A stretch of 64,000 bases of DNA from NCBI RefSeq assembly GCF_004004515.1, contig NZ_RXOL01000001.1, positions 62,001-126,000 on the forward strand, given 5' to 3'. Under the pieces are notes generated by a model. The model did no database searches and had not been told where the DNA came from. It saw nothing but the letters and a program-made list of their open reading frames with translations. The first letter of the stretch is position 1. The number at the start of each line of letters is the position of its first letter. Positions 37,248 to 45,392 of the stretch are shown here, piece after piece. Source of the DNA: Croceicoccus ponticola (GTDB lineage: Bacteria; Pseudomonadota; Alphaproteobacteria; Sphingomonadales; Sphingomonadaceae). A program made the translations under genes and the position numbers.

Positions 37248-38273
37248 ATGAGCGGCGTAACCGATATAGTCTTGAAACCTGCGTCGGCGCTTAAGCAGGG
37301 ACAGGAAAAGTTTTTCGGTCATCTGATCACGCAGAACGAGCGCGCCGAGCAGTGGCGCATGGGCATCAATCTTTCGCTCGTTGTGGGCGGCGGCGCTCTT
37401 GCTGGCATGGGTAAGCTTTCCGGTATAGCTGATCCCCATGCTTCGTGGATGGCAGGTGTCGGGCTTGGGATGGTCGCACTTGGCACGATCTTCGTGACCC
37501 TATTTGATTTTAGGCGCGGCAAGCTGACGGCGGAAGCGAAGGACGCGCTCAGCGTCGCCGCCGATTTTCTCGATGACAAGGAAGCGCTCCAACAAAAGCT
37601 GGCCAATGTTGAAGTGTTAGACAAGCGTCGTCGGTTTCTCCTCATAGCCATCCAACAGATGCATGAAGCGATCGAACGTATGCCCCATGAGACGCCCGTG
37701 GTCACAGTCATCGAAGCGATGCTCGATGCGGGTTCGAGCGATCTCGAAGGTGCAATCGGTTTTGAAGCAGGCGAAAAATGGGCCTTCTCGATTTTTCAGC
37801 GGGAGCCAGATCCTGATGGAGGTAGGTTCGAAGTCATGCAGCGCATCGTGGTCTCGTTTAACGACAGGCAACGAGAAAAAGCGCGCGAAGCCGAAAAGCC
37901 CGAAATGCAAACGCGGCATTGGAAGAAGAAGGAGGGTTTCACCGGCGTTTGTTGGCAACACGACGACGAAGTGATCGAGGCGGACTTGCGCAGCCCTGAG
38001 GTCGCAAGTCAGTATCCTGTGCCGAAGGGGAAGCAGAAATTAGGGGATGAGGAGCGCTACATATCTGTTGCCGTTATTCCGATTAAAGTAGGCTCCGCAA
38101 ATGACATGTGGGGATGTGTCACGGCAACCAGCAATGTCCCAGACCGGTGGCGACGCGCCGTTAACGATCCGCGTGAGCATAACGTTATGGTCGTTCGGCA
38201 ACTCGCCCAACTGATCGCTATGCAGGTGGCATTGCGCGATGGAGTGATAAAGCATAGCTTCAAAAAGGCTTAA
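37248..38273 (+). CDS. Two-TM protein with C-terminal GAF-like domain
   Basis: 341 residues. Two membrane helices at about residues 42-60 and 67-88 (NLSLVVGGGALAGMG; WMAGVGLGMVALGTIFVTLF) are followed by a coiled segment (~100-150) and an alpha/beta domain from ~155. The latter resembles a GAF domain (EKWAFSIFQREP, GFTGVCWQHDDEVIEADL, YISVAVIPIKVG, WGCVTATSN). A membrane-tethered ligand sensor is likely. It is followed 37 bp later by a small charged gene, then by the right att site. Confidence 0.72.
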   Translation: MSGVTDIVLKPASALKQGQEKFFGHLITQNERAEQWRMGINLSLVVGGGALAGMGKLSGIADPHASWMAGVGLGMVALGTIFVTLFDFRRGKLTAEAKDALSVAADFLDDKEALQQKLANVEVLDKRRRFLLIAIQQMHEAIERMPHETPVVTVIEAMLDAGSSDLEGAIGFEAGEKWAFSIFQREPDPDGGRFEVMQRIVVSFNDRQREKAREAEKPEMQTRHWKKKEGFTGVCWQHDDEVIEADLRSPEVASQYPVPKGKQKLGDEERYISVAVIPIKVGSANDMWGCVTATSNVPDRWRRAVNDPREHNVMVVRQLAQLIAMQVALRDGVIKHSFKKA

Positions 38274-38309
38274 GGATGTGCATATAGGTTCTCTTCCGAA
38301 GGAGCTTCC

Positions 38310-38501
38310 ATGACTCGCCAAAAAGAAGATGAACTGCTCGCCCGCCGACGCGAGCTACGCCGCAGGGCGCATGAGCTGATTCAGCGGATTGTGGAGGCGC
38401 GGCTTAAGGGTGAGCGAGACGCCGAGGCGATTGGTGAATTGGCTAGACTTTCTCAGGAGGAAGTCGAAATGACGAGTCCTGATCTGACGCTGGCAGCCTG
38501 A
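38310..38501 (+). CDS. Small charged helical protein, 63 aa
   Basis: Starts MTRQKEDELLARRRELRRR after a strong GAAGGAG ribosome site. One long charged helix, probably coiled coil. Likely cotranscribed with the GAF-domain gene. No family recognised. Confidence 0.65.
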   Translation: MTRQKEDELLARRRELRRRAHELIQRIVEARLKGERDAEAIGELARLSQEEVEMTSPDLTLAA

Positions 38502-38597
38502 TCTGACCAGACAATTCTGGCTTGCAGATCGACCTCGAAGACGGTTTGATGTCTTTTAGGCAAGTGCGTAGAATGCCGTTCATTTATCCAGCAGCTA

Positions 38598-38613
38598 CGT
38601 AGACGCGTCTACG
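38598..38613. repeat. 16-bp perfect palindrome beside att 2
   Basis: CGTAGACGCGTCTACG lies 13 bp before the att core at 38627. Identical or near-identical copies stand before att at 50199 and 63365 and in promoters at 32685 and 46610. Confidence 0.85.
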
Positions 38614-38626
38614 CGCTGTTTCCGTT

Positions 38627-38680
38627 GGAATCATAATCCGCGTGTCGGGGGTTCAAGTCCCTCCTCCGCTACCATTTTTC
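38627..38680 (+). repeat. Attachment site 2 (right end of island 1)
   Basis: 54-bp copy of the tRNA-Met 3' half and downstream T-run, with a single mismatch in the T loop (TTCAAGT for TTCGAGT). It lacks the 5' half, so it is not a tRNA gene. Confidence 0.92.
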
Positions 38681-38844
38681 CTAACTGATGATCCCAATCG
38701 CACCTGTCACCACGATGGGGCTAGGTGATCGCGATGTTATTGGTCTGGGCATGAACTTGCTCGCGTTATTGGCTGCTTAGTTCAATCGACCTACGCTGAT
38801 GTTCAATGCCCACTTTCGCAGGGCGACAGCAATAGCGAGCCTCT

Positions 38845-40827
38845 GTGACCAGCAATCCTCGATCCTTTTTTGCCAGTTCCGGCGCAGACTTCATCATCAA
38901 GGACCCGCAATCAATCCTTGGCGCGCTCGCAATCCGCGTCGGACTCCAGCATGCTGGCGATGAATCACAGCAGATCAAGGCTTGGCAGAGGCAGATCGCA
39001 TTGCTTCAGAGCGCTCTGTGCGCTCTCGATGGCCCGCCAGATGGCGTGCTGCTTGAGCTTCCATTATTTCGGCTGGAGCGCCGGATCGATGCCATCATCC
39101 TCGCGAATGGCTCGATCATCTGCCTTGAGTTTAAGATCGGGGCGCGATCTTTCGGGTCGGCAGACGTCGCTCAGGCGGTTGATTATGCGCTGTGCCTGAG
39201 AGATTTCCACTCCGCCAGTAACGACCGTCGCATTTACCCTGTCCTTTGCGCTGACAATGCTCTTGACGGTCTCTGTCGCACAAATCTCGACCTGACTGAC
39301 CAGGTGGCCGGATGCACGCTCGTTAACGGCAAAGAACTGTCAGCAGCGTTGCGAGCTATCATCTATGAAGGCGATGGGAGACCCATTGATTGGTCGAGTT
39401 TTGATGCGGCACCATACAATCCGACACCCAACATCATTTCTACCGCAAGGGCGCTGTATGCTGGACATTCGGTCGCCGAAATTGGTCGGAAAGATGCATC
39501 TTCCCAAGCGATTGAGCGAACCGCTGCTAAGCTGCGTGAGATAGCCAGCGACGCCAAACTCCATAGCCGAAAGGTTGTGTGCTTTGTTACCGGCGAGCCT
39601 GGATCGGGGAAGACGTTGCTCGGACTTGATCTCGTGTTCTCCAAGAAGGTCGACACCGATCCTGACGAACCAGCTGCACTTCTAAGCGGGAACCGACCCT
39701 TGGTTTTCGTCCTCCAGGCGGCGATTGCTGAGGATGCCAAGAAGCGATTGGCGGTCACCGCCACAGAGGCGAAGCGACAAGCTCAGCAAGCTTTGCAAAC
39801 CCTCCTTGGGTATCTCAAAGACCATACAGACGAGAAGGCCGACCCACCGGAGCATGTGATCGTTTTTGACGAAGCGCAGCGTGCCTGGGACGCGGAGACG
39901 GGCCTGAAGCTCTTGGGCCGTCGGAAGTCTGAGCCCGAACTCTTCATGGAAATCATGGGCCGGTTAGATTGGGCTTGCTTGGTTTGCCTTGTCGGACCTG
40001 GGCAGGAGATCAACCGCGGTGAGGGCGGACTAGCGCTGTGGGGCGAAGCGTTGCGCGACAATCCCGATTGGGATGCTCATGTTTCGGAAGCGATGTTACG
40101 TGGAGAAAGTGGCCTAATCGGCTTGCTTGATGGGGACGTGGGCGATGAGTTACATCCGACCGTTCACAGGGAACTCCACCTTCAAACCAATCTTCGTGCA
40201 CATAGGAACCCCAAACAAGGTCGTTGGGTAAGTGCACTGCTTGCAAGCGACATCACCGGCGCTGCCAAGATTGCCGATAATCTCGAAGGCCCTCCAGCAT
40301 ACGTGACCAGGAACCTTGATGAGGCCAAGCGTTGGCTCAAGTCGCGGGGCAGGGGGCATCACCGTGTCGGGCTATTGGCAAGTTCTGGTGCCGTTCGCTT
40401 GCTTGGAGATGGCGTGCCGCCGTCTCCTATGTCGAATGAGTTGGATCGCGTCGTTCACTGGTTCCTATGCGATGGAGACGATTTTCGATCTTCAAACGCG
40501 CTTGAAGTCCCGCTCTCGGAGTTCGTCAGCCAAGGGCTTGAGATCGACTATGCCTGCTTATGTTGGGGCAATGACCTCATCTGGTCTGGTGACGCTTGGC
40601 AGCCGCGAAAGATGCGAGCGCCGAAGTGGGCCAATCTAGCCTCATCCCAAGCGCGCCAATATCGGATTAACGCTTATCGTGTGCTGCTTACGAGAGCGCG
40701 TGCGGGCAACGTTATTTTTGTCCCTTCTGGGGATGTAGAAGATGGAACGCGTCTTCCGGCGCAGTTTAATGAGATCGAGGCGAGGCTTCTTGAGGCTGGA
40801 TGTCAGCAGTTGCCTATTCAGGCATAA
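38845..40827 (+). CDS. DUF2075-type P-loop helicase/ATPase with N-terminal PD-(D/E)xK-like domain
   Basis: 660 residues, GTG start. The N-terminal part has RRIDAIILANGSIICLEFKIG and AQAVDYALCLRDFH, a D...E-x-K pattern with a following Q-x3-Y-like helix, as in PD-(D/E)xK nucleases. Walker A is GEPGSGKTLLGLDL (~residue 250), Walker B VIVFDEAQRAWD (~340), and a late QYRINAYRVLLTRAR is motif VI-like, as in superfamily 1/DUF2075 proteins. These are common in defence islands. It lies between att 2 and a decayed tRNA fragment that supplies its stop codon. A truncated copy is at 54385. Confidence 0.83.
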   Translation: MTSNPRSFFASSGADFIIKDPQSILGALAIRVGLQHAGDESQQIKAWQRQIALLQSALCALDGPPDGVLLELPLFRLERRIDAIILANGSIICLEFKIGARSFGSADVAQAVDYALCLRDFHSASNDRRIYPVLCADNALDGLCRTNLDLTDQVAGCTLVNGKELSAALRAIIYEGDGRPIDWSSFDAAPYNPTPNIISTARALYAGHSVAEIGRKDASSQAIERTAAKLREIASDAKLHSRKVVCFVTGEPGSGKTLLGLDLVFSKKVDTDPDEPAALLSGNRPLVFVLQAAIAEDAKKRLAVTATEAKRQAQQALQTLLGYLKDHTDEKADPPEHVIVFDEAQRAWDAETGLKLLGRRKSEPELFMEIMGRLDWACLVCLVGPGQEINRGEGGLALWGEALRDNPDWDAHVSEAMLRGESGLIGLLDGDVGDELHPTVHRELHLQTNLRAHRNPKQGRWVSALLASDITGAAKIADNLEGPPAYVTRNLDEAKRWLKSRGRGHHRVGLLASSGAVRLLGDGVPPSPMSNELDRVVHWFLCDGDDFRSSNALEVPLSEFVSQGLEIDYACLCWGNDLIWSGDAWQPRKMRAPKWANLASSQARQYRINAYRVLLTRARAGNVIFVPSGDVEDGTRLPAQFNEIEARLLEAGCQQLPIQA

Positions 40828-40869
40828 TCCGCGTGGGGGGGGGGCGCGTCCCTCCTCCGCTATCTTTTT
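40823..40869 (+). repeat. Decayed tRNA-Met fragment (att-like)
   Basis: Retains CATAATCCGCGTG and TCCCTCCTCCGCTA around an expanded G-run. It overlaps the stop of the helicase gene. With att 2 it brackets a ~2.1-kb single-gene segment. Confidence 0.8.
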
Positions 40870-40973
40870 TTCGAAATCGCCAGTTGACCTGCGCGCTGTG
40901 CCTTGCGCCAGCAGCGCTTTCGCTTCTGATCCGCTCTAGTCGTATTCGCCTGTCCATGCGACAGACTTAGGTC

Positions 40974-41531
40974 ATGTCCTACAGAAAGCCATTTCGCGCC
41001 GTCCCGATCACTGAGGGCAAGCGCTACAGGAAGGCGCGCAAAGTCAAGAAGCGTTCGCAACGGCAGTTCTACGCTGTCTTGGCGACCATCGCCGCAGGGA
41101 CCGTCGCGATTATCATCGGGATGTTTTTCTATTATCGCCCGTCGATGCCTGCAACTCATACTCAGTCGGTGCGGCTGACGGGTCCGAACGTCTTTGAGTG
41201 TAGGGTTTCCAGCATCACCGACGGCGATACGCTTCGCTGCTGGGACGGCTCGCGGGTTCGCCTGAATGCCGTAGCAGCGAGAGAAACAAACGGCACCTGT
41301 TCGCCCGGCCATCCGTGCCCAGCCGCGACGGCAGAGGAAGCAACGGATAAGCTCCGCGAACTGGCGGGCGGCCAGACCCTGCAGTGTCGCCAAACTGGAA
41401 CGAGTTTTAACCGCAAGGCGGCCATCTGCGTCAACGAGAGCGGAGTGGAGATCAACTGTGCGATGGTGAAATCTGGCACGGCGCTGATCTGGCCGAAGTT
41501 CGCGACCGAAAATCCGATCTGTGTTTATTGA
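40974..41531 (+). CDS. Membrane-anchored staphylococcal-nuclease-like (TNase) protein, copy 1
   Basis: 185 residues. A very basic cytoplasmic N-terminus (YRKPFRAVPITEGKRYRKARK) precedes one membrane helix (~35-55). The SNc-like domain has ITDGDTLRCWDGSRVRLNAVAARE, matching the Asp/Asp/Arg/Glu active-site region, then CSPGHPCPAATAEEA and NRKAAIC where the second Arg lies. Cys residues could form disulfides in the periplasm. A paralogue is at 57728. Whether it degrades DNA or RNA is unknown. Confidence 0.82.
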   Translation: MSYRKPFRAVPITEGKRYRKARKVKKRSQRQFYAVLATIAAGTVAIIIGMFFYYRPSMPATHTQSVRLTGPNVFECRVSSITDGDTLRCWDGSRVRLNAVAARETNGTCSPGHPCPAATAEEATDKLRELAGGQTLQCRQTGTSFNRKAAICVNESGVEINCAMVKSGTALIWPKFATENPICVY

Positions 41532-41546
41532 TTCGAACTCAAAAGG

Positions 41547-42071
41547 CTACCCTACCGACCAGCCGCCGTTGATCCACTCCGCGATACCGACGGGACCATG
41601 GTCTAGAAGCTCCTTCATCGCTGCTTGTTGAGCTCTCGTGAGACTCGCCATACCCTCTTCGAAATCGTAACGGAGATGATCGCAGTTACGGCGATAGAGC
41701 CATTCACCCCAGATCTCCGCGGCCATGTCGAAGGTGGGCGCGACAACATGCGCGACAATCTTGTCGCCGTTCTTGACCTGGAAAAGTTTGAGCCGATGCA
41801 CGACAGGGCTGTGAAGGATCCAACCCACGCTGCTCACTAAGCTGGCGAAGCCTTCCGACGGCGATCTTAGGATTTCATCGAGCCCGAGGCGATGATGGCC
41901 TTCCAGGATGGTGTCAAACCGCCGGAATGTAATGGACTTATATCGTCGACCTATGGCGTTCATATGATGACGCACGAGCGCCGTGGCGCGTGCTTCGCTG
42001 CGCGCGAAGACATATGCTGTGACGGTGCGGTTGCTCTGCTTGATCTGAGCTTCGAAAAGAAACGACTGCAT
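41547..42071 (-). CDS. Divergent paralogue of the 175-aa island family
   Basis: 174 residues from the ATG at 42071, with AAGGAG 9 bp upstream; the frame can also be opened by a TTG at 42080. It aligns end to end with the 175-aa proteins at 25041 and 43671: R-T-x-T-A-x-V in segment A, GLDE/GLDA followed by SSVGWI-x-H, KLFQVKNGDKIVAHVVAP in segment B, and GPVGIAEWINGGWS at the end. Segment A ends with a helical arm absent of known motifs. Function unknown; it converges with the nuclease-like gene. Confidence 0.75.
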   Translation of the reverse strand: MQSFLFEAQIKQSNRTVTAYVFARSEARATALVRHHMNAIGRRYKSITFRRFDTILEGHHRLGLDEILRSPSEGFASLVSSVGWILHSPVVHRLKLFQVKNGDKIVAHVVAPTFDMAAEIWGEWLYRRNCDHLRYDFEEGMASLTRAQQAAMKELLDHGPVGIAEWINGGWSVG

Positions 42072-42206
42072 GCACTGCAACTCCTTGTGAACTTCGGTGA
42101 TGCAGCGACTTTAGATCGTGGTTCGATTGGAAGCGGGTGGGATCGTTATTGGGAAAACGATGGTCACTGGCCGAGCGGGGATCGCAAACTGCCGTGGGTT
42201 AGGATT

Positions 42207-42914
42207 CTACCTCTCAAACTTCTTGATCACCGTCTGAACTTGAGCCGGGCTCCAAGCACCACCTCGGGGCGCTCGATGCCCCCTCTGATTGAGACGCTTC
42301 GCAATACCGGTGAGAGAAGTCACACCGCGATACCGAACATCTTCGATAGCAGCCCATGTGGCGGCATCTCGACGCATCGCTTTTGCCTGACGAGCTGTCG
42401 CGCTTGCTGCGGGACCGAGTTTCAGACCGGCAGAATTGCCGCGATCGCCGCCAAGAGTTAGACCCCGGTCCTTCGCCTCAGCTAGAGCATCGCTCACCTT
42501 CTGACCCATCTCGCGACGCCAATAATAATCCGAACTGACAAGCTGATTGTAGCTGAGATGATTGATTTGAGGCACGTCTGCACCACGAAACTTTACACCT
42601 TCAGTTGCGATATATCCCAGCCAGCGAATGCCGCTGCGCATCCTATCGATCTGCCCGATTAAGAGCGTGGCGCGCTCATTTTTGCAAAGCTGCACCGCTT
42701 CGTTAAGGGCCGTGCGTTCGCCTGCTTCGAGGGGTTCTAGCTCGATAAATTCACCGATCATTTTCGATCGAAGCGGCGGCATAATCGCCTGAACAGCGCG
42801 GCGCTGCGCGTCTTCGTTGAGCCTACTGAAGGGGCGGGTCGATACTCGATAGTAGGCGACACACTTCCCTCGGAGGGGCGGAATCCAAATTCTCGACGCA
42901 TTAAGGGTTGCCAT
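42207..42914 (-). CDS. Serine recombinase (resolvase family)
   Basis: 235 residues. The N-terminal catalytic motif is KCVAYYRVSTRPFS, with the nucleophile Ser in RVST, followed by an Arg-containing region (IGQIDRMRSGIRWLG). The C-terminal part has a recombinase-like helix-turn-helix (GVTSLTGIAKRLNQRGHRAPRGGAWSPAQVQ). It is longer than minimal resolvases but shorter than large serine integrases. It may act on invertible or cointegrate sites inside the island. Confidence 0.85.
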   Translation of the reverse strand: MATLNASRIWIPPLRGKCVAYYRVSTRPFSRLNEDAQRRAVQAIMPPLRSKMIGEFIELEPLEAGERTALNEAVQLCKNERATLLIGQIDRMRSGIRWLGYIATEGVKFRGADVPQINHLSYNQLVSSDYYWRREMGQKVSDALAEAKDRGLTLGGDRGNSAGLKLGPAASATARQAKAMRRDAATWAAIEDVRYRGVTSLTGIAKRLNQRGHRAPRGGAWSPAQVQTVIKKFER

Positions 42915-43118
42915 TAACGTAAAATCGCGTTCGTTCGATCAACGCTGTTTCTGCCAGCATCAAATTGTAATGTATAGAGAAAAAATGGAAGCTGCCGCCT
43001 CATCGCGGATCATAATGTGTACGAAATTCGCCATGCGACATCCTGAGAAATTTGCTCAGAATTGATGGTCCTCGCCGGATTGGCCGGTGAGTTTTGTTAC
43101 TCAAATGAGGTTTACACT

Positions 43119-43496
43119 ATGATCGAATATAATATCGACCCCGCCACTGGCATCATGCGGGCCTTCTTCACGATGAACCCCGATGCAACGCACGCCGATC
43201 TTGAGGTCTGGATTGATGGGCTTGAACGCTCCGAAGCGGATCCCCGGCTCCTCTGCGCGGCGTATGCAAACATCTGTCAGCAGGCTCTGACCAAACTCGA
43301 AGTCATGGCTTCTCCTGCTTCGTGTTTTTCGCAGATTGCGGAGATCGCGGGTGCTCTCAGCCACTTTGAGACGTCGATGAGAGCATACAGCGCCGTCATC
43401 GGGCATCGCAGGTTTGAAAAACTGGCGCAGATGCAGCCCTTAGAGGCGCTGAAAGTTTGTTTGCAAAACAGGGTTATGCTGGACGAATTGGTGTAA
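43119..43496 (+). CDS. Small hypothetical protein, 125 aa, with hairpin leader
   Basis: I chose the ATG at 43119 because of an upstream GAGG; a longer frame opens at 43062. It starts MIEYNIDPATGIMRAFFTMN and is otherwise helical. A 21-nt hairpin (43071-43091, CTCGCCGG/CCGGTGAG) lies 27 nt before the start, as for the 125-aa gene at 24485. No family recognised. Confidence 0.6.
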   Translation: MIEYNIDPATGIMRAFFTMNPDATHADLEVWIDGLERSEADPRLLCAAYANICQQALTKLEVMASPASCFSQIAEIAGALSHFETSMRAYSAVIGHRRFEKLAQMQPLEALKVCLQNRVMLDELV

Positions 43497-43704
43497 TCGC
43501 CGGTGGATGGCGCTGAATGAAAATCTCCGGGATTTCGGCGCCATCCGGGTCTTTGGCACCAGCTGCTCCTAGGACTTCCGCGTTTTCTGGAGCAAAGCCG
43601 GTGATGCCGAACGGGATAGCTGGTCGTGAAATGGAAAGCCATTTCGCGACCAGCTCCAAGTGTTTCAGCGTTAGCTCTTCATCGACCAGCCGCTTTTGCG
43701 CCAT
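43474..43704 (-). CDS. Small conserved island protein (copy 2)
   Basis: 76 residues sharing VAKW-x-SISRP, ITG-F/V-AP and DPDGAEIPE with the frame at 24745. It overlaps the end of the 175-aa gene by 34 bp and so is probably coupled to it. Its end overlaps the opposite 125-aa gene. Function unknown. Confidence 0.6.
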   Translation of the reverse strand: MAQKRLVDEELTLKHLELVAKWLSISRPAIPFGITGFAPENAEVLGAAGAKDPDGAEIPEIFIQRHPPAITPIRPA

Positions 43705-44198
43705 TCGACAATTCCGACAGGACCGAACTCCAACAACGCGGGCAGTCCGCGCAGCGCTTCGTTCTTCAGGCCGTCCATGCCATCATGGATACGGAATAAC
43801 CGGGCTTCGCCTTCTTCCAGGCCACACCGGCCGCAATACACCTGTGCGGCGACATCGCCGCTGGGGGCGACGACGAAATATCCATCGCCTTGCACTTCCT
43901 CGATCCGGTAAAAGTTCAGTTTCGGCGCTGGCAGGGCGTGAGCGATCCAGCCGACACCCTCACAGAAGGATGCCAAGCCCACCGGGGCAGTCTCAAGCAG
44001 AGCGTCCAGGCCGGCACACCGATCGTCAGGCAGCGTTTCGTCGACACGTTCGAGGGTGAAACCGTCGTTCTCCCGGTTCATGATGATCTCGATTTCGGTC
44101 ATGACCTCCGATGCGCGTTCCTCGCCGGGCGCCACGACGAAGGCGGTGTAGATTTGACCGCCGCGTCTTACATCGCATTTGTAGAGCTCCATTCGCAT
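43671..44198 (-). CDS. Uncharacterised 175-aa protein (duplicated island family, copy 2)
   Basis: Nearly identical to the protein at 25041 (same length; most differences conservative), with the same two FVVAP-containing segments and the ending GPVGIVEWRKSGWSMKS. Shares a conserved ~234-bp divergent control region with dmeF copy 2. Confidence 0.78.
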   Translation of the reverse strand: MRMELYKCDVRRGGQIYTAFVVAPGEERASEVMTEIEIIMNRENDGFTLERVDETLPDDRCAGLDALLETAPVGLASFCEGVGWIAHALPAPKLNFYRIEEVQGDGYFVVAPSGDVAAQVYCGRCGLEEGEARLFRIHDGMDGLKNEALRGLPALLEFGPVGIVEWRKSGWSMKS

Positions 44199-44432
44199 GC
44201 TCGCATTTCCTTGTGCTGTTTGGTGATGTGGTCATCATGCATGCGCACCCCGATGGATGCGGGTGGGCAAAACCAGTATCGCAACGGGAAACACAGCACC
44301 GACGGGCTGCGAGAGACTGTCGGCGGTGTGCGATGTAAGGCTTCTATCCTCGATCATATTTCACTAGTCGCTTTCGCAAGGGGGGACATGAACGCGCGTC
44401 TTGGACCCCCAACATCCGTTTAAGGACAGACG

Positions 44433-45392
44433 ATGCATTCCCACCAGATCGAACAGCTGACGCATGACCATGTGTTCCTTGGCGATGCTCACGATAAGCA
44501 CGCTGCAAGGACGCGCTGGGTCGTCGTGCTGACCGCCGTCATGATGGTGGTGGAAATTGTCGCGGGTCTGATGACGGGTTCCATGGCCCTGTTGGCTGAC
44601 GGTATCCACATGGCGACCCATGCGGGGGCATTGGGCGTGGCGGCGTTTGCCTACAGCTTTGCCCGCACGCATGCTGACAACCCGCGGTATACTTTCGGCA
44701 CGGGCAAGATGGGGGATCTGGCTGGCTTTGCGAGCGCATTGCTGCTGGCGGTGTTTGCCGCAGGTATCGCTGTGCAGTCGGTGGAGCGATTGTTCGAACC
44801 TGGAAGGATTGCTTACACCGAAGCGACCGTGATCGCCGCGTTCGGCTTGCTGGTGAACCTTGCCAGTGCATTACTGCTGGGCGCTGATCACCACCACGAC
44901 CATGACCACCACCAGGGCCATGGGCATTCGCACAGCCACGGCCACACGGATAATAATCTGCGCTCCGCCTATTTTCACGTTCTCGCAGACGCGCTGACCT
45001 CGGTGCTTGCAATCGGCGCTCTGCTGGCCGGCCGCTACCTTGGCTGGGCGTGGATGGATGCTGCGATGGGACTGGTCGGCGCAGCGGTCATTGGCCGCTG
45101 GTCTTGGGGTCTGATGCGCGATACCGGCGCCGTGCTGCTCGATGCCACATCCACAACGGATCTTGAGGGTGAGGTGCGCGAGGCGATCGAGGATGGCGAC
45201 GCGCGCATCGTCGACCTGCACGTCTGGCAGGTAGGACCGGGCAAGTTTGCTGCTGTCGTTTCCCTTGTCGCGGAGAGCCCGCTCACACCGACGGACTATG
45301 CGAAACGCGCCCAGATCCACGAGGAGCTGGTGCACATAACGGTCGAGACCCATCGCTGTCCCGGTCCTCACCGAAACCTACACGCTGCTTAA
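44433..45392 (+). CDS. dmeF: Cation diffusion facilitator, DmeF-like (copy 2)
   Basis: 319 residues, co-linear with the 25807 copy without gaps; the same ADGIHMATHAG and HVLADALTSVLAIG motifs and His-rich loop are intact. Substitutions are scattered (for example ARTHADN for ARRHADN). Having two intact copies raises the efflux dosage; a wholly independent role is unlikely. Confidence 0.92.
   Translation: MHSHQIEQLTHDHVFLGDAHDKHAARTRWVVVLTAVMMVVEIVAGLMTGSMALLADGIHMATHAGALGVAAFAYSFARTHADNPRYTFGTGKMGDLAGFASALLLAVFAAGIAVQSVERLFEPGRIAYTEATVIAAFGLLVNLASALLLGADHHHDHDHHQGHGHSHSHGHTDNNLRSAYFHVLADALTSVLAIGALLAGRYLGWAWMDAAMGLVGAAVIGRWSWGLMRDTGAVLLDATSTTDLEGEVREAIEDGDARIVDLHVWQVGPGKFAAVVSLVAESPLTPTDYAKRAQIHEELVHITVETHRCPGPHRNLHAA

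Noticed and set aside
38627-38680. Second tRNA-Met gene at the att copies
   Set aside because: Only the 3' half is present at each; no D arm or 5' acceptor strand, so these are att remnants.
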